DNA of 64,000 nucleotides from Sternotherus odoratus (taxonomy: Eukaryota; Chordata; Testudines; Kinosternidae). Where the stretch lies: the NCBI GenBank assembly GCA_032164245.1, contig JAVMKO010000003.1, forward strand, positions 43,216,890 to 43,280,889. The letters run 5' to 3'. The notes below the pieces were generated by a model. It searched no databases and had not been told where the DNA came from. It was given only the letters and a program-made list of their open reading frames with translations. Both the position numbers and the translations under genes were made by a program. Below, in pieces: positions 47,470-59,480 of the stretch (within the stretch, counting starts at the first letter, position 1; every line of letters begins with the position of its first letter).

Positions 47470-47490
47470 CTTTTGTCTACATATCAGTTT

Positions 47491-50400
47491 TTTAGTGTAT
47501 TATTTTGGATTTGTTGATCTGCAATTTGCATATTTATAAAGTTTTCTTTAAAACCACAGATACTGAAAATGTATTCTGAGTTTTAATAGCATACTGTTAT
47601 TATTCCTTCGAGGCTAATGATTTTCAAATGTAATAGTAGGTTTGTATAGCTGTTCTGTATTTTCTACTCAGATATTCTTTGGAAACAATGTACCATGTAA
47701 ATTGGACTTGTCAGAATACTGCTACAATTGTTCTATTATGCAAGTATTATGTTTTTCTGTCTTGTTGTGGAAAGACAACTAATAGAAAACAAGTAAGGTA
47801 CTATGCACAAAGCCTCAAGGAAAATGTTGATTTATAGTAATTAAATTGTGTGTATATATACACAATAGGAAGAAAACCACTTGGTGCCTCTTGTTGCTGC
47901 GTGACAAACAACAAGAAAGATTTATGCACCTATAAAGGATCAAAAACTCAGGAACATATTTCTTAGCCCCCAAAAAGTGAATGCACTTCACATTATAAAC
48001 CAGGACTATAATGTATTTTCATATTAGGGGTCCAACTGTACAATTAAGCAAGAGGCAAAGACTGAAGGTGCTGATTATCAAACCCGCCTGTGTGATTTGG
48101 TAAAGTAAATCTGGTGAGACCTAAAAATAAGCCAAAAAACACAAACTCTTTTCAAGAATGAGGGGGTTTGAATTCCTGAATATGATTTTGCACCTTTGTT
48201 TATGGAATCAAATCCAAAACAGGAAAGGGCTTATTTTCTACTTTACAGATTCTGCTGAAACTACACAGTCTAACAAATTGCTGGCAGTCTCTCCAGCACA
48301 GCAGATTTTGTGAAATTTCCAACTTTCAAGGTCAGCTCTGGAGATTTTTGGTATCATTGAATCCAGGCACAAACTACAGTTCTACGATTGACTGAACCTG
48401 GGACCTAATCATTAGCATAACCTGGAACACAGCCTACTAGGCTTGTCTCTATTCAGAACTCATTAGTTGCACTACATTCCCTCAAATCAGTATGAAAGGG
48501 AATATTATATGTTTATATTGTTTCGTGTTTACTATAATAGGAGGCTTTAAAAGCAAACTAGACCACCAAGCTTTCAATTATTTATTTGATTGACTTAATG
48601 TTAAATCAGACCTATCTTGTCTTAAACAGTCAAGGGCTTGAGTTGGCACATTCATTCACTGCCTTTTTCAAATGGTGCAGCTCAAGCTGAGACAAGCATG
48701 GAGAAAAAATAGAATATACAAATGTATTATTATTTATTAATAGTATGTAAAGCACCAACAGTGTGTTTGGCACCACGTTAAATCCAAACAAAAATAAGGG
48801 TCTTAATCTAGAGATCATACAGCCTAAAAGCTACTCACAGAGAAGACCAGATGTACTGGGATACCCAAAAGTGGGAGGTAAAATATACCTTTTAAAAAAA
48901 AGTCTCTAATTTTTTCTTGTGTTAAGAGCCAAGTCTAAAACTGAGTATGAATCTGAAAATTCAACATTTCAGGCATAACATCCTGTCCATCTTTAGATGT
49001 TAGTCATTTATTTTGTTCTAAACAGAGAACATTCTTTGAAAAACACTTTTAATTAAATTTCCAAATGGAATAGGCCAAAAATGTGTTTTAAAAAGCACAT
49101 ACATTCTAAAGAAAGAACTTGTTTTTCAACAGTGTAAATACACATTAATTGCATAAGGCCATCTGCTCTCCACTTGCTCTGCAGCACAGTGAGGGATGAT
49201 TTCTAACCATTTGCTGCCAGTAAGAATGTGGCCCCTTTGTATGGGAAAGCAGTGTCTACGTGGCATGCTACTCACAGCCAATATGCATCTGCCAGACATC
49301 CATCCCTTTACTACGCAGCATGGGTAACGGGGATGTGGCCAGCCTAAAGGCACTAGGGAGCACTTGTGCCGTGTTGCATGAGCCTATGGCAAAGTGATGT
49401 AACTGTTACCATAATTTTCTATGAGGGTTAATGTTTAGTATTTAGTATTAAGTTTCCTTTCATGCTGTGTGACATCCACTGGAGGAGGTACATGAATAAT
49501 GCTGCTGCCAAGCAACCAATGGCAGCATGGCAATGTCAGCCATGCTGGCAGTGTTGTGCTTAGGTGTGGGCCTGAAGACGGCACAGAAACAATGGCACTG
49601 ACTGAGCCTTTATGACTAAGATACATGAGAGATTGTACAAATAGAGCCCCAAAGTTACAGGGCCGCAGCAATTGTCTCGTACCTATCCCCCGTAAGTAGG
49701 GAAATGGACTGGTGTGTTTATGAGGCATTTGACCCCCCCACAGAGATTTCCTGTAAGAACACCCTCTTTTATGTGGAAGTGCTGTTTTAAAACTGATTAA
49801 ATTGATCTGGTTTAAATAAAATATCAATTTCTTCTCTAGCTTCCCCAGGCTGGAAATAATGAGCTACCATTTCTCCCAGTTGCCGGTAAATGAGCTAGTC
49901 ATGGCAAGATTTAGCACCAGGACCACCTCCCACTCCAGAAACTTTCTTGAGGTCCCAATCTTCTATTACAGTATAAGCAAGATGGTGATAACCATCCGAT
50001 GACCAAGGCAGATGTAGGGATCATTAAGTAGGAACAGAGGGTTGGGATACTGTGTGTTGACTGTGGGGTTAGGTTTCCTCAGTCTACTACTGGGTTCATT
50101 TTACACCCCTAGAGCTATGCTTTGATTCTGGGGAGTGATGGATGTAGAAAGCCCACTGGATGGCTGTAATGGATGTAGAAAGCCAACTGACAGAAACCTC
50201 CCTACGGGGCACAGTAGACATCTTGATACACAACGGGTTTGGGGCTGAGTCTGTGAACAGGATGCAGGAGGCTGGTAAGCAAAGAAAAGAATTTTGCAAA
50301 CAGGTGTGGTCTGATGAAGCATTCTCATATTTCACACTCCCCATTCCCCTTCAAGTTCTTCAGGAGAACCCATGAATTCCCCTCCCTGCAAGAAAAGCAC

Positions 50401-53400
50401 AGCCGTCTCAGTGTGGGGTTGGGGGGAGGTCAGGAAATTCCACCTACTCAGAGGAAACGCGTCCCTACTAATCCCGGTACTCCTAGTCAGATGGCTCATC
50501 AATTAATCAGAATCAGCATCCCACTCCTCCTCGCTCTTCAAGCTGTTGAGCATCTAAAAGAAAATGTTATTTGGCTTTGAGGCACAGCTCCCAACAAAGT
50601 TTTTGAGAAGGCTTCACTTTCCCCTCTAATAGCCCCTTTCCTTAGTCCCTGAAAAGGTGGATGGCAGCTGGTGGCAAATAAGAAAGTAGACTGCTCAACT
50701 TTATCAGAGGAAGGGGAGTATTCAGAAGACACCAGCCAAGGCTACAAAAAGGCAAACAGCCCTAGAAAGAGACCTCGATTTGCAGCTGGTTATATGCAAT
50801 TCTTATTAAATACTAAATTCTTCAGGACACTTTCTTTAACTCCTGTGTAGAAAGGAAACCCATATCTAAAAAGACTCCAAAATGCCTCTTTGTCCAGAAG
50901 AGGGGAATGAGCAAGAATTTTCCTGCACACCCCAATCTTGAGCATATTAAAGAATCACGGGTCCAATTCACAAAACTCCCAAGCCCAAATGCCAGGTTAC
51001 CTAACAACGTCTTTAAAGAGCAGGTAGAGGTTCAGAGTGGATTGGGTGCCACAGTCATTGTCAAAAAAGATCAATTTTTATTCATAGAAGAGCCCTAGAA
51101 TTCAATTTTAAAAAGTGCTTTGAGCTAGCTTCTTTGGTGATTTTTCCATCATAATGCCTATGATTCATTGTATTATGTCAAACTGAACTTTTGACTCAGG
51201 AAATTGCAAACAGTGATGTGTGAAATACAAAAAAGAAGCAAGAACTGCTTAGAATGATGTTTGGATTTCTTACTCAATGTTTCCCTAAATCTGACCATTT
51301 CATCAACCTGTCTTTCTTATCAATAGTGTAACAAATATCAACTTTAGAACTGTGTCCTTGGTACATAGGTGCTCAAGTCAAGCAAGCCTTGGTTGTGGTC
51401 TTCAGGACTGATGTCTCTTCAGGTACACCTTAGAGAATATCCTTTGGGATAGGGCAGACCTAGAGCCTCTTTGTCTGACAACAAATACACATATTACTTT
51501 TCCTGGCATAGCACTAGGTTTGACTACTTCCTTCCAAATTTAGACTGGATTTTAAGCTATCACAAGTCATAACCAGAGCTCTCAAAGTCAGGGCCAAGAA
51601 ATCATACTATAAGGACCAAAGTGAACTTATAACTCCAAAAGACTTAGTCAGCCCTCGCCACAAAGAGAGAGAGAGAGACAGGAAAAGATGGAACAGAAGG
51701 TCCCACTACACTAATCTAAGGGTCAACACCACAAAATGAAAGTGTTGTAAGTGACCTCTGTCAAGTACGATATAGAAAACACTAATATCCATGTTTTGTA
51801 TCCTCACCTACCTCATCAGAACCAAGGATAAAAAAGGAGGCGATGATCCAATGGCTGATAGCGTTCCAAGCCAAATGGAGGGAGGGCGGCTCCAGTGAGT
51901 AGACTCATAGTCTATGAGGTGCCCCAAGATCCAGAGATCCATACCTAGTCCTGATCTGAACTAGGTCTACACATTTGCATCATACAAATTTTTGACAATA
52001 TAAATACTAAGAAGCAGGGTCATCATGACAAAACTTGGTGGCTTTTATGTATCAGTTGACTGAAAGGATAGATAGCTATAGATAGATATATAGTACATCC
52101 ATCTTCGTGGAGTGAACTTGAATCAGAAAATTAAAGATTTCACCATGCTTTAATTGTCAACATTTGTCAACTCAGAAGATGGTGGGATTTACACTGTAGC
52201 AACAGAAGAGTCACAGTAGTCTTTTCCTTCACTTTACTTCTGGTTGGTAAGGGTCTTATTGCCCAGTAAAAATGTCATGGTAATAGAGAAAACTACACAT
52301 TTACTGTATAATCTTCTATCCAGCATGCTCACCTTCTCTCAGCAGCCAATTATTGTTTGACATGAGGTCCCCTAATTTTTCTAACAGAAAAACCCGACAT
52401 TTTAGTACACATCATAACTTAGCTCACCCACCCACCTGAGAGGTTCTTTAGAGACATGTTCTCCCTGCTGCCCTCTGATGCGGAAAGTGGGTGAACTGAG
52501 ATCCAAGAGCTCTCTCAGGCACCCTCTATTTCCATCTGTAAAATGGAGGGAGAACTGGTAGCACCAGCAGAGAGTTTTTGTCATTGTTGTGTGTCAGTGG
52601 CATACACAGTAATCTCGGTGTATGCGGGCTGTATAAATTAAGTGTGACCAAGTCGGTCAAACTAGGGCCAGGAGGAACAGATAGTTTCACAACAATAGCA
52701 TGGAGCCTTAGGACAGTTCATTGTGTCATTCTTGCCTTCACAATTCAAGGATGCAACTTTTTATTCCTGATCTAGACAAGCAATGACAATTACTCATTTA
52801 TATCACCAGGCAAGGGCATATTATGAGTTTATGTTTTTACTGGCAAGTGTTTGTTATAGATGGAGTCATATTTTCTTCTCATAATGGCTATGCATTTAAT
52901 TGTAAAACTAGCCCAGAAAGCAGATTGACTTATTTACCAAGACCTGGTCCTTAAGGAATGGTCTCTCAACAAATGTGTGTTAGCTAATTTGGGTAACATG
53001 GGAGCTATCAAAGGGTTCACAACCAAGAGCAAAACACAGCTAAAGATGGTCTACAGAAAATGCAAGGAAACAGGTGGATACTGGGGAGCCTGATGTTTGC
53101 CTTTTCCTTTTATCTCTAGGGCTTTCTGGAAGGTGAGGAGCAAGGGGACAGATCTGAGCCTGATTGCTCTGGACTGGACTGGTCTAGCAAGGTCTGAAAT
53201 TCCAAACTTCTGCAGCTATCATCCATGGACCTCATCCCACTTCCTACAGACATGGCACTTCTCTCCCAATGTTAAATCCTCCAGAGGTTGCAACATGGAC
53301 TCTGCCTGAAGGCTTGCTTCTTGGAATTAACATAATACCTGAGATGAATCCATCCCTAATAGCTTTCTGGACATCTGCAATTTTTAGGACATACATTAGA

Positions 53401-54849
53401 TATTAGAAGGGAGAGATGCATTTTCAAAGTGCTGTCTTTCTAAGGGAGTATGTGGCCAACTGAGTGCCTCAAATGTTGCTTTGAGTCTTAAGGACCTTTA
53501 AAAGTCTGGTGACAACACTGTGTATGACTAAGGAGACATCAAATACCAAGCTCAAGAGACACGTCTTTTAATTGTCGAGTTTTCCGGGCAGGAACATTAA
53601 CTTCATGTTGAGCAGTCGTTATCTTCCTCTCTTTGTACCTTTGGACTCAGTGGACCAAATTTATTGGAGGAGTTGAAAGCCTCTCACGCTTCACTAGCTT
53701 TTTGGATCTTTCTCTATGTGGCCATGTATCAAGGAGGTTACCAAGTAGAAGGTGCCTCCTCTCCACTGTTGGTGAGAGCCCACTCAGCTCAGCCCTCTGA
53801 CATTCCACCTATAGTTTCACAAAGAATTCAGACATGGATCCCCTCTCAGAGTGTATATTCAGAAAAGAATTCAGGTAAGATTTCTTTTGGTAATAGTAAT
53901 CACAACTACTTGGTGTTCACTTGAAATATATGTACCCTTTATGTGTAGAAAGTTAGCCTCAGACCTCACAATATTCTGTGTCAGAGTCAACCATCATGCA
54001 TTTTATATCATACAAATAAACAAATGTAAACCATATTAGCATCATAGCAAGAAGTGGTGCCGAGAACTTATAGTGCTGGCATTTCTAAAAAAAATTCCAA
54101 CTAAACAAAATAATTAAAATAAATAAAACAAACTCTATTTCAGTCCAATTCTGATTAATGGTAAATCCTTGAAAAATTAGTATTTAAAACTAACTTTTAT
54201 GAGTGTTTATAAAATAAACTAAAATTTCAAAAACAAAAAAATTTCAAACACCATTAAAAGCTAGAATTAGTTTGTTACTATATAATACTATGTGAGACTA
54301 CCAGTCATTTCCCCTCTAAATAAGATAGAAAGTAACTGTAACTACCACTGTGTATGCTTTGTGTTAATAGTGGGTAGCATTAAAAACTGTTTATTGGCTT
54401 CTACTGCATTTGATAGAAAAAACACAGTTATGTTGCATTGCTTACATTTTTTCTGGTATGGTATATGCTTATATCAAGAAATATAAAGTTATGATATTTA
54501 ACTGCAAAATATAATTTGCACCTTATATTTGCTCTACTGCATGTGATAATGTGAGGTGCAACTTGGATTATTTAATGTTTTCATTAGAGTAGTGACCAGA
54601 ATCTGTAATCAGTCTGGGGACCTCATTGTATGAAGGACTGTACAAATATATATGAAGATGTGATTCCTAGATGCTAAGTTACAATCTAAAAAAACAATCC
54701 TGGCAGGTATTATTCTTAGTTACTATTTACCTAGCAGCTAAAGTGCAGTAGATGTTTTACAGACAAAAAGGAAATAAGGTTTCAGCCCGGCAAGGTTTGC
54801 AGTCTAAACATTGCCAAAAGGGAGCCAGTACCACATTAATTATACCTTC
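47491..54849. other. Intergenic, no gene recognised
   Basis: About 7.4 kb of mostly AT-rich DNA. The short open frames (up to 130 aa, on both strands) show no family motif, no splice structure and no codon consistency. Small features are a (GA)n run at about 51664-51677, GATA/TAGA-rich sequence at about 52066-52092, and a short local duplication 'ggatgtagaaagcc' near 50141-50190. I see nothing else I can name. Confidence 0.65.
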
Positions 54850-55130
54850 TTAGGCTATGTCTGCACTGCGCCACAATGCAGACTACGAGGGTGTGAAATG
54901 CAGAGCACGTGAAAAATGTTGCATGGAAGTAGCCCAGTATGTCTGCTGCTTTAGTGTGAACTAAGTTCATGTTCATGTTCATGTAGTTTTCTTCAAACAG
55001 TACTACATAAGTGTGAACTAGTTACATTTAGTTCATGCCAGCAGGGTCCATGCAGGATACAACATTTTGGTACACTTGGCAATCACACACCTGTAGTCTG
55101 CACTGTGGCACAGTATACACAAGATGTTAG
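54850..55130. mobile_element. 281-bp TIR element (MITE)
   Basis: The left end TTAGGCTATGTCTGCACTGC, then gccacaatgcagac, pairs with the right end, whose reverse complement is CTAACATCTTGTGTATACTG, then tgccacagtgcagac. The TIRs are about 35 bp with several mismatches, and similarity continues inward ('tacgagggtgtgaa' versus 'tacaggtgtgtgat'). The interior contains 'gttcatgttcatgttcatgt', a 7-bp direct triplet. Non-coding; the superfamily is unresolved. Confidence 0.72.
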
Positions 55131-55639
55131 TTTCTTTATTAAAACGTGGATTGTGATATTTATTCCTAACTTAAATATACCTAGAAAAAAATCCAAAGAC
55201 TACAGAACATAGATTTTCCAAATTCTGCATAGTTTATTTGTCAAAATAACACAATATAATCACACCAGTTTCAATTATTTTTGGTCATTTATTTCAAAAT
55301 GCCTGTCCGCAAGTATATCTGTAACAATACAGACAACAAAACCGATTCAGGAAATGTTTTTGACAAATAGATTCCTTATTAGGTATATTAATACTATGAT
55401 ACAGAACCATATTTCCTACACCCCTCAAAAGCAGTGCAAAGACTTGTGAGAGTCAGGAGTAATGGAGGAGCTGAGGAAGAGGGAAGTAAATTGCAGGGGA
55501 GGAACCTGGGTGGGAACTGGGAGGGTTGTTGGGTATGGGTGGGAAAAGACTGGAACACATTTTATTGCAGGGCAGGGACAGACTGTTAGGGAGCTTCCCC
55601 CATGCAGACACTGGCTAACCCCTAGCATCTCTCATTCAG
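55131..55639. other. Intergenic, nothing recognised
   Basis: AT-rich at first, then from about 55440 a G-rich stretch ('aggaacctgggtgggaactg') that probably belongs with the C-rich repeat to its right. No gene features. Confidence 0.6.
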
Positions 55640-56000
55640 TCAGGCACATCTGCCCCAGTCCCCACGTGTCTCTGTGTCCTCACCCAGCCACTCCCATCCC
55701 TATGTCTCTCTGTACCCCCTCCCCCATCCCCATGTGTCTGTGCCCCCACCCAGCCACTCCCGTCCCTATGTATCTCTTCAACCCTTCCCCCCATCACCAA
55801 GTGTCTCTGTGCCCTCAGCTAGCCACTCCCCTGTCCCTATGTCTCCCTGTACCCCCCAAATCCTGTGTCTGTGCCCCCACCCAGCCACCTGTGTCCCATA
55901 CGCCCTCCCCATCCACGTGTTTCTCTGTACCCAGCCATTTCTCGATCCCTATGTCTCTCTGTACTCCCCCATCTCCATGTGTCTCGGCGCATCCTCCCCA
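55640..56000. repeat. Diverged ~66-bp minisatellite
   Basis: The start phrase 'acccagccactcccatccct', then atgtctctctgta, recurs at about 55681, 55747, 55816, 55878 (shortened) and 55928. Spacings are 66, 69, 62 and 50 bp. Each unit also carries 'ccccatgtgtctgtgccccc' or a variant. The open frames of 128-205 aa across it repeat Pro/Ser/His-rich phrases and are by-products of the array. Confidence 0.8.
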
Positions 56001-57470
56001 CTGTGGCCCTGTGCCTCCACTCCCATTCAGCCCCTGCTCCAGTCTGTCCTCCCCCACTAGCCCTCATGAGCCCATCTAAACCCTCCAGCACCCTATGCTG
56101 TCTGTCTCCCCATAGCCTGTGTCTCCACTTGGCCACAGGCACCATGAAGAAGGCAGTCTTTCTCTTCCTTAGCTGGTTGGGAGCTGCAGCTTTGTCTCTG
56201 GTGGGCAAAAGACAGCACTGCAGAAATTATTTTCTGCTGGACGCTGCCGCTGTTCTTGCGTCAGTGCGCCCCCTGGTGGGCGAAATGCAGAACTGCAGCA
56301 ACATTTTGACAAGTTTTTTCTGCACAAAAAAGTTATAAATCTGCGGGGCTCACAAATTATGCACATGCACTGTAGCGCAGAATTCCCCCAGGAGCAATTT
56401 TCATTTATACATTTATGGATATCATTTCACAATTCTTATAGCTCACAAAACTACTGAACATATGTTCAACAATCTCTCTTTTCACCCACCAACTCATATT
56501 GAACAGCAGATGCTCAAACTACAAGATTATGACTAAAAAGTTATCTATCAGCCTGGAAAGGATAATCCTGCTGACTACTTCTCCAGGCAACCTATTCCAA
56601 AACAGCTATCCATTTCAACACTATATACAAAGCAGGAGTACATGTAAACTCCTCTCACTCCCCATTCTCAAAGCTATCTCTCTTGCAGAGGAAAAAAAAA
56701 AACAGCCGGAGCAACTGACACATCTTTAAATGGTCAGCAAAACCGTTTAAAGTGCTCAATGGAAAAATATTTCCTCTGAGCCTACAACATTTAACTGCTG
56801 AAACACAAGTTGTTCTATAATAATTTGCCTGTGTTTGAGGTGAATTTATTGTCACAGACGATAATCTCCTACGCCGAGATACAAGACTTATTATTCCACG
56901 TTTGTTGTGAGCTCAATTGATTTGGCTCACAAGGTCACCAAGGACTGGGAAAAACAAAATCCTTGCTAAAAAAAAAAAGGTCTGGGATTGATAGCTATCC
57001 TGAAGAGCACATTGAATTCTGCAGATATTATGCAGGCAGCTATTCTGGAAAAGCGCACTCCTCCACTACATGCATCTCCTCTCTCCATAGACAAAAGTAG
57101 CATGGATTTTTGTGATCTGCCTAATGAAAAGCATTTACTGGTTGTTAAAGACAACTGTGTTCATTAGCCAGGAGTTGAAATGGTCATTACTACTTCTGTC
57201 ATTGTCATTGTACCCAGACTAGGCAAGATTTTGTCAGCCTATGGCGTAACCAGCTATTAAAGCTGACAATGTTCCTCTCTTTCATGGTTCACAATTCACC
57301 CAATGTGCAAAGTATCTTGGTTTCAGAAATCATAAACTGACTCTGCACTAGCCACAATGGCGAAGTTGAGAGGATTATGTGAAGAAAGCACCATGAATTA
57401 ATGGGGCTGATGGATTAGACATGAAATAGAAATTAATTTTCTTTCCTCCATAAATAGCAAATCCTTTCTC
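56000..57470. other. Intergenic, repeat-derived then unremarkable
   Basis: The first 400 bp contain 'actgcagaaattattttctg' and 'ctgcagcaacattttgac', near-repeats about 75 bp apart. They end at 'gcgcagaattcccccaggag' near 56375-56394, which looks like the tip of a transposable element whose left end I cannot see. From 56400 to 57470 nothing is recognised. Confidence 0.5.
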
Positions 57471-57471
57471 A

Positions 57472-58189
57472 CTATTCAAACTTTTTAGCTCGAGGGCTAT
57501 ATGGGGGTTGTAAAATGGTATGGAGGGCCGGGTAGGGAAGGCTGTGCCTCCCCAAATAGCATGGCCTCCACCCCTATCCACTATCTCCCACTTCCCATCC
57601 CTGACTACCCCCACCTCAGAATCCCTGACCCATCCAAACTCCCCACGCCATTTCCCCCTGACTGCCTTTCCAGCGACACCCCCCCCACACCCGTAACCAC
57701 CTCCCAGGACCCCACCTCCCTGCTCCCTGTCCTGTGACTGCCCTGACCCCTATCTACACCCCCCACCCTCTGACAGCTGCCCCCTTCCCCCCCCCCTGGG
57801 ACTCCCACACCCTATCCAACTGCTCCCTGGCCCTTGACCACCCTAACCAGTATCCACACACCCCTGCCCCAACCGCCCCGGGCCACCACCTCTTTTTTTC
57901 CTCCTTCCCTGACCGCCCTCCCCCAGGTCTCCCATCCAACTTCCCCCTGCCCCATCCCCTGATTGCCCCCACGACCCGTTGCCCCTTATCCAATCCTGCC
58001 TCCTCCCCCCCCCCCTCGCCGCAGCCAGTCATGCCCCAGCAGGAGTAATGGGCCAGAGCACTTGCAGCGTGACTGCAGAGGAGGGGAGACAGTGGGGCGG
58101 GGACCGGGGATCACCTCCCTGGCTGGGTGCTCAGGCAGGCCCGAGAGGACGGTTCCGTGGTCCATGGGCCATAGTTTGCCCACCCCTGT
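57472..58189. mobile_element. C-rich hAT-like non-autonomous element, copy 2
   Basis: It shares 'tatggagggccgggtaggga' and 'aggctgtgcctccccaaata' with the element at 3768-4457. It has the same C/T-rich interior and an intact right end 'catagtttgcccacccctg', whose reverse complement CAGGGGTGGGCAAACTATG is a typical hAT-type tip. The left tip is eroded ('ctattcaaactttttagctc'). Same orientation as copy 1. Open frames are proline-rich low complexity. Confidence 0.75.
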
Positions 58190-58909
58190 GCTAGACAAAC
58201 TTTCAACCTTGCCACAAATGCTCTGTGTCGTTTCCCCCTGAGCCTTATAGGATCACTATGGTCAAAGGAACAATGGCCACTGTTCTAAGAGGATCCTATA
58301 AAGTCACTCAAAATGCATCTCCTCATGTTCCCACTCCACCAGATGATGGTGGTGGTGATGATGAGAACCTCACAGAGATTGCTCGCCAAGGCAAGTGACT
58401 GAGTCAAATCTCTGTGTTCCAGCGGTGGAAAAGCACCATTATCTGAAAAGAAGTAGCCATTAGCTGCCAGTACATTTGATGGAATATAGAACCGATGACT
58501 GTGTTTTTGTGGCCACACTGATCAATCATCAAACTTTCAACATCGCTTCATTTATTTTTTCCTTGTATTTTATTTGGAAGGTGGAAGTGTGTCAAAGTGG
58601 TGAATGTAATAACTGTTACTTTAAAGTTTTGGAGGGATTTAATGTTTATGGAGAATCCATTCCATGATCTGTGCTGGTCTTTAAGAGTACTCAGTATACC
58701 TGTTGGTCCATTCCAACTCAAGCTGATCCATTCCAGGTTTTGGTTTCGACTAGAGTTGAGTTAGCATCAAAATAGCTGCACTGTCTGTGGAATCTTACTT
58801 TAAAACTATAAATGGCACCTGTCTGAGTCATTCCAGAAGACCCTATTTAGTTGGGACATAACCGGTTTCACAACTGCTTCCGTCCTTCTCTAGCCTGAGG
58901 TGAGGCAAA
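58190..58909. other. Intergenic, nothing recognised
   Basis: Mixed-composition unique-looking DNA. No splice-supported or motif-supported coding region. Confidence 0.6.
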
Positions 58910-59480
58910 GATGTGGGCGTCACAGCTCCCATCCTTTCTGCCCAGGCCTGACGGAGGGGCAAAGAGTATGGCAGAATTCTCCTACCCCCAGGTTTGAGAG
59001 GGGAAGGAGTGTAGATCCTAGCATTGCTAAGCCACTTCCTCCTAACCCCCTCCTCCTAAGGATGATTCAGGCTGTATTATCTTACTCTTCCTCCAGAACT
59101 AAGATGAGGTGAGGACATAGTAGTGCTATTCCTTACCTCCCACCCCCAAAATGAAGATTCGTGCAGCACTCTCCCTTTTCCTCCCAGGCCTCTGAGGGGG
59201 TGAAGAGAGGCACTGCTACCTACTATCCCAGAAAATTTGTGTGGGCCAAGAAGATTCTCGCATTACTATCCCTCTTCCTCCCAGGCTTGAAAGGGCATGT
59301 GTGTGGGTGTGGGTGTGAAGGTATTGGCAAAGCTGGCGCTTCTCCCATGGAGGTGAAGATCCCTGCAGCACTGCTTTGCACTTTAGGTGGTGGGAAAAGG
59401 GAAGGGAAGATATCAGTGACTGTTCCAATACCCCTCTCAGGTCTGTAGGGAGAGTGGAAGATCCTGCATTGCTACTCACA
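58910..59480. repeat. Decayed minisatellite with 'cttcctcccaggcctgag' units
   Basis: 'ctttctgcccaggcctgacg' (58927), 'ctacccccaggtttgagag' (58981), 'cttttcctcccaggcctctg' (59174), 'cctcttcctcccaggcttga' (59271) and 'acccctctcaggtctgtagg' (59431) recur. Each is followed by 'ggtgaagat' or 'agtgtagatcc' and then 'tagcattgct/cagcactgct'. Spacing is irregular, roughly 60-160 bp, so the array is old. There is no consistent frame. Confidence 0.6.

Larger units (their letters stand above)
244..47490 (+). other. ADGRB3: ADGRB3 (BAI3) gene, 3' portion: 11 coding exons plus 3' UTR
   Basis: This is the 3' part of an adhesion GPCR gene. Eleven exons (A to K below) splice into one uninterrupted frame of 1604 nt, about 534 residues plus stop. 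The human receptor is about 1,522 residues, so roughly the last third is present. All introns begin GT and end AG, and codon phases match at every junction. The peptide carries TM4 to TM7, a cytoplasmic tail with RKR (ELMO-binding in this family) and a C-terminal QTEV. From family knowledge, ADGRB3 sits in neuronal and synaptic membranes, binds C1q-like ligands through its ectodomain, signals through ELMO/DOCK to Rac, and acts in synapse and dendrite formation and myoblast fusion. ADGRB1 and ADGRB2 are the alternatives; the loop-3 and tail wording match ADGRB3 as I remember it. The 5' part, including the GAIN/GPS region, is outside the window. Confidence 0.96.
46858..47490 (+). other. ADGRB3: ADGRB3 3' UTR (end inferred)
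   Basis: An AT-rich stretch after the TAA. It has two AATAAA signals (47331-47336 and 47464-47469). The second is followed 20-40 nt later by T/GT-rich sequence ('agttttttagtgtatt', 'ttttggatttgttgatct'), so cleavage near 47485-47495 is likely. Two exact Pumilio-type sites TGTANATA occur: TGTATATA at 47193-47200 and TGTAAATA at 47460-47467, the latter overlapping the distal poly(A) signal. The exact 3' end needs RNA data. Confidence 0.75.

Noticed and set aside
49435..51098. Possible gene or retroviral remnant from clustered 60-130-aa frames on both strands
   Set aside because: I saw no recognisable retroviral or cellular motif, no LTR pair and no splice structure. Left as unannotated intergenic sequence.
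55640..56000. CRISPR-like array
   Set aside because: Repeats are diverged, irregularly spaced and lack distinct spacers. The genome is vertebrate.
55462..56079. 205-aa open frame plus overlapping 128- and 157-aa frames
   Set aside because: These follow the C-rich minisatellite and repeat its phrases in several frames. That is a composition effect, not coding selection.
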